From Simmondsia chinensis (taxonomy: Eukaryota > Streptophyta > Magnoliopsida > Caryophyllales > Simmondsiaceae), in NCBI GenBank assembly GCA_018398585.1, contig JAGTTD010000001.1, positions 5,024,501 to 5,088,500 of the forward strand: a stretch of 64,000 nt of DNA. Reading direction: 5' to 3'. The position numbers and the translations under genes were made by a program. Below the pieces are notes generated by a model. That model saw nothing but the letters and a program-made list of their open reading frames with translations, had not been told where the DNA came from and did not search any database. Within the stretch, counting starts at the first letter, position 1, and each line of letters opens with the position of its first letter. This document shows, piece after piece, positions 55,564 to 64,000 of this stretch.

Positions 55564-58401
55564 TAGAGGTCAAGTGGGGCAGGCCAGATCCAGCCCCCCC
55601 AAAAGAGGGCCCGGGCCCGGGCTCGGGCTGGGCCTGGCCCCCCAACGCTCCCCCCACCCCTTCCAATTTAAAAAAATTAAAATAAGTTTTTTCCCTATAA
55701 ATACTAATCCAAATTTCTCATTTCACCACAACAATCTTTCTATCCAATTTCCTCCTCTTGCTCTAAATTTGCTTTAAATTTCTGAAGTTCAAAGTTGCAA
55801 CTTGTTCTGCTCGTAGAATCTTGTAGAATTTCAAATTTTAGTTTTCGCTTCGATAAATTTAGTATTCAAATTTTATTTGTTTGTCATTTTTATTTAGTGA
55901 ACTTGTATTCTTAGTTGCATTTTTTAATTAATAATCAACATCCATGGCATACAATTCATCTTCATCTGGAGCTGGTAAATTTAGTTCAAGCTCTTCACGA
56001 TAGCCTAAAATTCTTAGCACGGGTAGAGTTGTCGAACTTAATACCTAGTAACGAACATTTTCAGAACCCCGTCCTTCTCCTCTTTACACAGACACTTTAA
56101 ATTGGGAGGAGGAAGAACAGTACTACTACGACTAGAATTTACCTGAATCAGGGGGTGCTCAAACTTCACAATTCGAAGAAAAACCCACAGCCACCAACAC
56201 TGAGACTGAAACCCACGGCACCACTAATAGTAGGTGTAATACTAGTGAGGTGTGGAAGCACTTCACACTAGATTAGGCACTTGATAAAGCCTATTGTAAA
56301 TTATGTGACCCCCCTAAAGTTTTTAGTCATTCACGTGGTGATGGGACAGGCATGTTAAAAAGACATCTAGTGAGAAGCCACCCCGAACTAAACTCACATA
56401 GATCCCAAAAACATTTAGTATAGCAAATGACTGGTGTGCTTGCTAGCTTTAGGTTTTCACACGAAAACAATAGACGAGAATTAGTGAAATATGTCATTGG
56501 GGCTGAAAAGCCATTTAACACCAGCGAAGACCCTAGATTCGTCCGCCAAAACGTGTTAAATCCCGCTGCCGTAAGGGTTCCTCGGAACATTTTCAAGTGG
56601 GACGCATTTAAAGAATTTTTTAGAATGGAAAATGAGCTTGCAGACATTTTTAGGACGAACACGAGCATGTTCTCATTGACGTCCGACACGTGGAGGTCGA
56701 AACCAGGTGTGCCTTTCATGTGCATAAAGGTACACTAGATCGATTCTTCCTTCAGTATGCGAAAAAGAATAATTCATTTTTGCCATCTAGATTATCCCCC
56801 ACACTGCTGAGATAATCACGGGTGCCATTATGGAGGCATGCCCAGAGTAGGGTATAGACCGCAAAATTTTTAGTATTACTTTCGACAACGCTACAAACAA
56901 CAACACATCCGTAAAACAATTAATTAGCGATCAAATCATCCGGAACTACAAGGAAAAGATTTAAAAAATTTTGTGACACGCATGGTGTTCAATATAAACA
57001 ATTTAAATTAGATACACAAAATAGGTGGTAATCAACAGTAGACATATTAGAAAGATGACTACCTTATAAAGATATATTAATTAAATTTGTACAGAATAGT
57101 TGTTCAGATCTTAAGTCTTTTAATTTAGACATAATAAATTGGGATAGAATGAGCGAAATATGTAAATTTTTTAGTACGTTTAGAAACAGTACGACTTTTT
57201 TTCTTCTTCTTGTTATTATCCTACCATGCCATAAGCAATATCTACATTGCTAGATGTTGTTGCTTGTATGGCATGGCAGTTAACCAATCCAACTCCGTGT
57301 GGAGGCCTGGATTGCCGCAATGAAGATAAACTTTGTTAAATATTATTTTGAACTACCACTTACTTATTATTTTGCCACCATTTTGGATCCCAATTATAAA
57401 TTTACGGGTTTGCAATTGTTAGCAAAAATTTTTTACAAAAATTAAATCTAACTTTTGATAACGCATCTTTTATTACGGAAGTCGATGCAGATTTACATGA
57501 ATTATTTTCTTTGTAGTCTCAAAGATTTTCATCTGATAATCCACATGTTTCTTTCACATTACATGGTTCTTCCTCATCTAGTAGTAGTTTCGGAGAAAAA
57601 TCATGTGCATGGGAGATGTTAGACCAATTCAAGCCCAAACAAAATCACACGCCATGTGACGAGTTAGATTATTACTTGCGTTCGCCGATGCTCTAGCTCT
57701 TCTCGACACCGACGAGTCCATGCTTTGATATTTTGCAATAGTGATGTTCCAACCAAACCCAATATCCCGTGCTTTCCACTATGACACGGGATATACTAGC
57801 ATGTCCGGTATCTTCGGTAGCATCGGAGTGTGCTTTTAGTGCATGTGGCAGGTTGCTTGGAACCAAAAGAGCGAAGCTATCATTGTCCAGCTTGAAAATG
57901 TCGATGTGCTTGAAGGACTGGCTGTACGCAGCGGATAGGGAGCAAGACCAGCTGAAGTTGGGTTCATTGAGCGAGGATGAAGACAATCGTACTACCGATA
58001 CGTCAAGTCCCGGCTTACCAACCCCTACCAGCCTAGACTAAGTAATTCTTTTTTGAATCAAATAGCCCGAAAGCGCATTGTAATTCTATTTCTCTGTAGT
58101 ATATTTTTTTATAGAATATATTTATAATTTTAAATGGTGTAGTTGTATTTGTTGATAATTTACGATACATTTTATTTTATTAGCTATATTTACCATTATT
58201 TATGATTGTGTTTTACTGTATTTGTATGTTATATTATTCATCAATGAATTATAATTATTTTTTGGACAAAACGAATGAATATTTTGTACTTTTACAATTT
58301 GTATTAAAAAAAATGGGAGGGGGGAGAGCCGAGCCAAACCGGGCCCGGCCCGGGCTGGCTAGTTCTCCGTGAGGCCTGGGCCCGGCCCGCGGCCACCTCT
58401 A
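55564..58401 (+). mobile_element. hAT transposon, 2.8 kb, decayed
   Basis: Flanks acaatggg (55556-55563) and acattggg (58402-58409) are an 8-bp target duplication with one mismatch. Left end starts tagaggt and right end is acctcta, both followed inward by gggcccggg-rich blocks. It encodes a broken transposase related to that at 44930-47150. Confidence 0.85.
55943..58041 (+). pseudogene. hAT transposase, disrupted
   Basis: ATG at 55943 (MAYNSSSSSGAG). The BED zinc finger is at about 56250-56400 (VWKHFTL, YCKLCDPP, MLKRHLVRSHP), with TAG codons inside and after it. The central part at 56427-56738 includes TGVLASFRFSHEN and MFSLTSDTWRS. The C-terminal dimerisation part is at 57769-58041 (SSVASECAFSACGRLLG, RAKLSLSSLK). 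Many stops and frame changes lie between 56740 and 57760. Same family as 44930-47150 but a separate insertion. Confidence 0.85.
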
Positions 58402-58550
58402 ACATTGGGAAAGGAAAGAGAACGTTCCTTTTCTATTGAATTGCACAAATGACCTAGTGTTACACTTATTCTAACTTTTTAATAATGCTTCTAATATTTC
58501 TTGAAGTGAGATTTTATTGCTCTTTTTAAAAATAGAAAAGCAAGTTTCTA

Positions 58551-58796
58551 AAAAGCAACATTTTCAGTGCCTCAAAGGCTCCCGTCTAAGCAAGGTTTGG
58601 AAAAGGTGGATGTACGCAGCCTTCCCCCTTCAGGGTGCTACCGTGAAGGAAGACTGTTTTTGAGAACCCCCAACCTAAGGGGTGCAACACTAGAACTTAC
58701 CAGGAGGTCACCCATTTTAGTACTATTCTCGCCTAAGCACGCTTAATTTCAGAGTTCTAATGGGATCCGGTGCTTGCGTGTTGGTACCCTCTTAGG
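58551..58796 (-). mobile_element. 5S rRNA-headed SINE, copy E (long subtype), 18-bp target duplication
   Basis: tagaaaagcaagtttcta (58533-58550) and tagaaaagccagtttcta (58797-58814) flank it. On the minus strand it starts cctaagagggtaccaacacg, then gcaccggatcccattagaac, the 5S promoter region, ctagtgttgcacccc (the 5S 3' end), and joins the tail at aggttgggggttc. It ends gcctttgaggcactg then aaaatgttgct. At 246 bp it is complete from head to tail and retains more of 5S than copies B-D. Confidence 0.93.
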
Positions 58797-59200
58797 TAGA
58801 AAAGCCAGTTTCTATTGTATTTAAAAATGATTTTACATATTGGTCAAATACTCAAGAAAACTGAACTATATATATATATATTTTTTTTTTCTATTAAAAA
58901 GTGCCATTTTGTTAACCCACAACATGACCAAACACGAGCTAAGAATCCCACATTGTCTTAGTATTAGGGATGGCAATGGCTCGGATTTGCCTTCATCCAA
59001 ATTCAACTTTAAAAAAAAAAACTCAAATTTAAAGAAACTCATTAATTCTATAAAAATTCAATCCAAATTCAAATTCATGGGGTGGAACAGCTATTCAATC
59101 CCAATCCATAACACATATTTACTTAGTCTTTTACTTGCTTAGACACTTAGTATTCTAGTCTTTTTGTTTACTTGTAATTTCCTATTTACGTTGTAGCAGG

Positions 59201-59801
59201 CATGGTTATTAAAATCCCGATTTAAATCTTAGAATCTTATGATTCTACAATTTAACAATTGCCGACAGATCTGAATCTTAAAGAGAATCTTAATTTTGTA
59301 GAATTTTACTATTTATTGATATTACATGAAACTAACAGATAAAATCATAATACGACTTTACGATTCATCTACAAATAACAAGTTAAAATGTAAAAAAATA
59401 AGCACAGATTATAAACGAGCTTACTTTATTAGTTTGAAGTAAAAGAAAGTTAATTAAGCGTTATACACTTTCAAGAAAATTAAATTAAGTTTAGTTTTAT
59501 ATTTTAACCTTAATATAAAGTTCAAGTAGCATCATTTATCTTAAAGGCTGTCATGATTATTACAACATAAAATGATACATTTATGTTACATTATAATATT
59601 TGATTATATTTCTTATATATACCAATATAAGTAAAGGTCTTATTAAGAATTTTTTGAATTATATAACTGATATTTATTAATATGAAAAAAATAATTATAA
59701 TATACATTTAGTAGAATCTTATGATTCTCGATTCGATTCTATGATTTCGATTCTAAAAACACCCGTTGATTTTAAGTAGAATTTTGATTTTAACAACCTT
59801 G
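59201..59801 (-). mobile_element. hAT-type MITE, 601 bp, copy 2
   Basis: Ends catggttattaaaatc and gattttaacaaccttg match copy 1 at 48746-49374 in reverse orientation. Flanks gtagcagg (59193-59200) and gtagtaag (59802-59809) agree at 6 of 8 bases. Confidence 0.72.
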
Positions 59802-59990
59802 GTAGTAAGTTGTTCATTTTTACTTCATTCAATTAAAAGGGAATTTTCCTTCACCTTTGTTCTTATCTTATTTTCTCTTTGGGTTATTTAAATTTTTACA
59901 TCATCGTTTGTTCCCCTAATAAACCAATTTTTTTAATATGAAGCTAGACCTAATTTTTTCTGCAATGGTATCAAAACTATACTGAATTTA

Positions 59991-60161
59991 CCCATCATAA
60001 GGCCGTCTCAGTTGGTGGCGTCTCCTACCCATGCGGTCATCGCTCGAGGGTTAAGAGTTCGATTCTCGCTAAGGATAGACTCATGACTTACCTGCTTATG
60101 AGGATTGTGGGCCTCGTCATTGGTCGGGGTTAGTTAGGGCAACCCAATCCCTCGTTACCAA
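59991..60161 (+). mobile_element. tRNA-derived SINE, 18-bp perfect target duplication
   Basis: aaaactatactgaattta occurs at 59973-59990 and 60162-60179. A box tctcagttggtgg and B box gagttcgattctcg are followed by a tail (gtgggcctcgtcattggtcg, ccctcgttacc). No resemblance to the GTT-ended tail, so this is a different family. Confidence 0.85.
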
Positions 60162-60319
60162 AAAACTATACTGAATTTAGATGTTTTAGCCTCGGATATC
60201 AATGCATGGAGATTTTTGTTGGTCCATGCTGAATATATTTATATGTGCCAACTTATATAACTTAGACAATCCAATAAGTTGATTTTTCATGTCATAGTAG
60301 ACGCAATACATTAATAACT

Positions 60320-60750
60320 ACTCAGTGCCTCAAGGAGGCTCGCCAAAGCAGGGTCTAGAGAGGTAAGATTCGCAGTTTTACCCCTATAGGATGCTACCAT
60401 GTATAGAGATTGTTTTCGAAGGTCCCTACCGCTAAAAAGAAAGGACCAATATTTACAAAAACTCGTGTCAAATAAAGTAATATATGACATATAGCTAAAA
60501 TAAAGTAGTAACAATAACACACATACATGCCTAGAGACACTATGAAGTAGCATCGTGAGCCACATGTACTTTTGGCCGCCACTCAACTCTATCTAAGGTC
60601 ATCTGTTTAGTAAGATTAAGCGGGTAAGGTATGTCTAATTTTCTTTATCCACTTTTTCTTTGGTCTTCCCCTACTTCTCTTCCGGCGTGTATGCGTTGGT
60701 CAGTTCATTCCTAACATATGTCTAAACCATTGCAGATGTCATATTAGTCC
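60320..60750 (-). mobile_element. 5'-truncated RTE-type LINE with SINE-like 3' end
   Basis: Plus strand begins ctcagtgcctcaaggaggct and agcagggtctagagaggtaa (reversed tail). It continues with LINE 3' sequence such as tctatctaaggtcatctg and tttggtcttcccctacttctc, which lines up with parts of the LINE at 31627-32387. The 5' limit is approximate. Confidence 0.7.
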
Positions 60751-60814
60751 CAATATCATAGTCAGTAAATTCGCGTCTTATACGTGAATAGTATGCATAT
60801 ATATGTATACACAT

Positions 60815-60912
60815 CCTGATAGGGTAAAGTTGCGTACATCCCTCCCTTCCCCCAAAACCTTGCATATGCGACAGCCCTTGAAACACTGAGTCGGTTGTTG
60901 CTGTTGTTTGTA
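60815..60912 (+). repeat. SINE/LINE 3' tail with GTT-type end
   Basis: tgatagggtaaagttgcgta, catccctcccttcccccaaa, gcgacagcccttgaaacact, gagtcggttgttgctgttg. Sense orientation, no head. Confidence 0.68.
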
Positions 60913-61139
60913 ATACACGTATACGTATAAGTGTTGTATAATACTCGCATTTACGTAATTTTTTCAAAAACACGGAAAAATTCACATTTTTTATACAGAA
61001 CGTATTATACATATTTTACGAAAAATACGCACGTTTTTTTTTCAAAACTTCGTAGTCACTTCAAAACTGATATTCAAAGTTTGAAATAAAAATTAGGTCA
61101 AGCCCAGCCCACTGCTTATCTTGTTTTGCCATGCCAAAG

Positions 61140-61450
61140 TAAGATTTCAAAATAAACAATGGAATATCTTAAGGTTTTAAAATTTTATCATTCAAGTACT
61201 TTATATTACAATTCACTGAATTTTTTATCGCATTTCGTTGAACTTTTGTTGAAGACATTGACGTGATTTATGTATATTACTTTATGCATGTATTACATTT
61301 GTATTTTAAGTCTAATTCGCACAAAAATTGATCGAATTACAGCATAGAGTACCTATGTAATAAATGATTGAAACCTTCTCAATGTATATTGAAATGTTGA
61401 GGTACCTATGTGATAAATAGTCCAATCTAATGATACATAGGTGTTATTTT
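61140..61450. repeat. Dispersed 'taggtac...gataaat' repeat
   Basis: Phrases such as aaaattttatcattcaagta and acctatgtgataaatagt recur at 17613-18507, 27060-27490 and 42040-42490. Ends not defined. Confidence 0.4.
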
Positions 61451-61999
61451 TCCGTTGTTTTAGCTTCTACATACTCTAATTTTGTACAAATTGATCCGAA
61501 TTTTTGAGTAGTATATTTGAAAATGTAACCGTTTTAAGCACGAATATATCTACATACATTTTCTATAAGATAATACATTTTCACAAAATTTTTATTAAAC
61601 TTTTAGTATAAAAAATTAAATAATACACGTACATATTAAACTTTATTTTATTATCGTACCATATTTAACTAACTATGCCCTATATTCTATGAAACCACAT
61701 TTGCCACCTTCACACCAAAATGTTAATGAATGGGAAGCACGTCTTTCTCACGACCCAATATGTGTGGCTAAAAAAATATACATTCAATCATTATATTATA
61801 AAAATTAAAGTAAGCTTAGAATAGCATAATATATAATAATTATATTATTCCACTATTATTATTATCTTATATTAAAATATTAAAAGGATTACAAGTGTAA
61901 TTCACAAGGCTTTCCAAGCTAACCCCCGACCACAATGAACTAGCCATCGTCCTGTTTTGGGAGTCACGCAATTTGGATTTGCCCACTTCGTCTCAACTT
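61451..61999. other. No gene seen
   Basis: AT-rich, no supported coding or repeat structure. Confidence 0.4.
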
Positions 62000-62002
62000 T
62001 TA

Positions 62003-62341
62003 GGCCTCGTTTGATATACAAAAAAAAAGATACAGTAAGTAAAATTTTATGTGCAGTACAGATTTTAAGCTCGTATTTAGTTTGCAAGAAGTAGTTAGAA
62101 TATAGAAAATAAAATTGCCAAGCAATTTCCAATTACTTCAAAACGCAGGAAGTAATTTACTTAGCCCTCAGGTAAGCTCTAATTCATTCGTTTTTAACTA
62201 GCTTTCCGAAAGAAGTTTTATTTCCCACCCTAACAACCAAACATGTTTTACCTACTTCTTGGAAAGTTAACGTAGGAATTGAAATCTGGGAAAATACAAC
62301 TTCCTGCAGGAAATCAATTCCCATGTCAACCAAACGAGGCC
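62003..62341. mobile_element. Tourist/Harbinger-like MITE, 339 bp
   Basis: TTA flanks both sides (62000-62002 and 62342-62344). Ends ggcctcgtttgatat and caaccaaacgaggcc are inverted repeats. No coding capacity. Confidence 0.8.
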
Positions 62342-62344
62342 TTA

Positions 62345-63440
62345 GTTTTATTTTTGGAGTTTAATATTTTAGGTAATTATCTTGAGTTTGGTGTAATAAT
62401 TTTTTAGTTCAAAAATTTTGTGAAATAATTTATTAGTCTATAAGTTTTAGTGTAATTATTTTTTAATCCTATTTCGAGCGTACAACATCAGCATTCCGAC
62501 TAAAAGCTGACATGTAAAGTTGTGACGTTTTGAACAAGGGCACAAATGTCTTTCTGTCTTTCCGACACTTTGTTTGACCTATAATTTGGCTAAAATTTAT
62601 TTACACTAAAACCAGTGGACTAATAAATTATTTTATAAAGTTTATTGAATAAAAAGTTATTACAACAAACCTCAAGGTCCTAATATATCATTTACACTAA
62701 TATTTTTGTATTCTAAAATTAAAATATTTATTATTTATGTATTTTAATATTTTAAATAAAATATTTCTAGGATTAAAATTTTTATTATTTAAATATGTTT
62801 AAGCTAAGAAAATTTTCTTTTATGTACCTTCTACAAAAATTCAGTGGATTTTCTTGAGAAAAGGTTGACGTGAAATATAATCTTAGATAATTCTCTATGA
62901 ATTCTTGCTGAAAATATTAATTTAACACATCAATTAAGTAATATACAAGTATATTCTATCAGAATTTGTTGCATCTTTATTAACAATCCATAAAATTTTG
63001 TTAAAAATACAAAAATATAACTCGTATTAAAATCAAAAGAACTGAATTGACATGTAGAACGAAGGACAAGAATATTTTACGTAAATAACTCTAATCTAAT
63101 TATACAATATATATCGTATAATATATTTAATGATTAAAAAATGGATTTTATATATATAGACTACTAAATTTATTCCCCTTAATTGTACAAATCTAAATTA
63201 ATTCATATATGAGTGTCCAATGCTTTTCATTTACCATTAAAGAGTTAAATACAAAATATATATATATATATATAGTTCAGTACCTTTTTAAATTTTTTTT
63301 CTTTATAAATATGATTTTATCTTAAATCCAACATAATTCACTAATTTAAACAAATTAAACTAATAAAAATATTGGTTATGATTTATTAATAAAGTAAATA
63401 TAAACTAAAAATGAAAAATTATTAATATAACAAGGCACGC
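62345..63440. other. AT-rich DNA, no gene seen
   Basis: Nothing coding. A TA tract lies at about 63258-63275. Confidence 0.4.
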
Positions 63441-63447
63441 TTGTCAC

Positions 63448-63650
63448 TAGAGATAGAAATTGGGTCATTTGGGTTGGGTTCGGGTGAACCCCATTCGGAT
63501 TTGAGTCGTTTCAGGTTTACAATAAACTCGGGTGAAGTTGAGCTCAGGTCGACCCATTCAAGCTCGGGTCACTTTTAGATTTTATCTATACTCGGGTTGG
63601 GTTGGGCCTGGGTCAATAATTATACCCGAAGTTGAGTTTCTATTTTGCCA
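63448..63650. repeat. gggttgggttcgggt-rich degenerate repeat
   Basis: Blocks such as gggttgggttcgggtgaacc and ctcgggttgggttgggcc resemble the interiors of non-autonomous hAT elements (compare 12484-13957). Ends are not clear. Confidence 0.4.
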
Positions 63651-63734
63651 CAACATTAAATATATAAATTCATTTCTAATTTGTGGTGTTATGTCTTAAA
63701 TTATTTAGTTTGAATTCTAAGCAGAGGTCTATAA

Positions 63735-63978
63735 TGGAATGAAAGGACCGAGCTCTTTATACCTGTGTTTTTCTAGTATTTTTTTTTTCTTTTATCCTGT
63801 TGTAAAAATCTTGTAATAATCAATTTTTAATGTACTAAAGTTCTCTATCTCCGCTCGTAGTTTTCCCTCTCTTTAACATGTAAATATTGATATCTTTATT
63901 TCTCTCTCCCTTCTCTTCTTATTTGATTTCTCATATTGATTTTTAAAAATCGAACACGATCTTGTATATTTCTCCTAA
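63735..63978 (+). repeat. Possible LTR end of another copia-like element
   Basis: ctccgctcgtagttttccct and ctctttaacatgtaaatatt resemble the U5 side of the LTR at 4174-4648 (cgcccgtggttttctcccc and ccatgtaaat). The sequence tttctcctaaca could be its end. It has no visible partner in the window. Confidence 0.4.
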
Positions 63979-64000
63979 CAAAATTAAATACATATAATAT

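Noticed and set aside
59991..60090. tRNA gene
   Set aside because: Boxes are present, but the unit continues into a tail and is flanked by an 18-bp target duplication, so it is a SINE.
1..64000. CRISPR arrays, operons, bacterial-type ribosome binding sites
   Set aside because: The window is plant nuclear DNA with introns; direct repeats are explained by transposons and microsatellites.

Overview
This is a 64 kb piece of a plant nuclear genome, from a eudicot and probably an asterid. The evidence is AT-rich intergenic DNA, spliced genes with GT-AG introns, a pentatricopeptide-repeat gene, a GL3/EGL3-type bHLH gene, and plant mobile elements (Ty1/copia, CACTA, hAT, MULE and Harbinger MITEs, RTE LINEs, SINEs). 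The species cannot be named from the sequence.

Only three ordinary host genes are supported. A bHLH regulator of the GL3/EGL3/JAF13 class lies on + at 9568-18674. It has eight exons, including a 15-nt micro-exon, its introns are full of repeats, and its reading frame is intact at 575 aa. A two-exon 2-oxoglutarate/Fe(II) dioxygenase of 319 aa lies on - at 25220-26895 with a Harbinger-like MITE in its intron. An intronless PPR protein of the PLS/E subclass (638 aa) lies on + at 50015-51931. Nearly everything else is transposable elements or featureless AT-rich DNA.

Layout. 1-4648: decayed Ty1/copia element, cut by the window edge in its 5' LTR. 4.6-9.5 kb: AT-rich DNA with a MULE MITE and a 5S-headed SINE. 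9.5-18.7 kb: bHLH gene with hAT, MITE and LINE material in its introns. 18.7-25 kb: SINEs and MITEs. 25-27 kb: dioxygenase. 30-32.4 kb: cluster of RTE-LINE 3' ends and a doublet of 5S-headed SINEs. 32881-40693: CACTA transposon with both termini, a 3-bp target duplication and two transposase genes. 41-44 kb: MITE and SINEs. 44488-47570 and 55564-58401: two decayed hAT transposons with target duplications. 48.7-49.4 and 59.2-59.8 kb: two copies of one hAT-type MITE in opposite orientation. 50-52 kb: PPR gene. 58.4-64 kb: SINEs, LINE ends, a Tourist-like MITE and AT-rich DNA.

The most unusual content is a SINE family whose 5' head is 5S rRNA and whose 3' tail is the (GTT)n-ending domain common in plant SINEs. 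There are five copies here. Two have clean 17-18 bp target duplications, and all share the same departures from 5S rRNA, so they descend from one founder. The same tail forms the 3' end of 5'-truncated RTE-type LINEs in the window, one with a 19-bp target duplication. That points to the LINE as the enzymatic partner and suggests the SINE arose by joining 5S RNA to a LINE 3' end.
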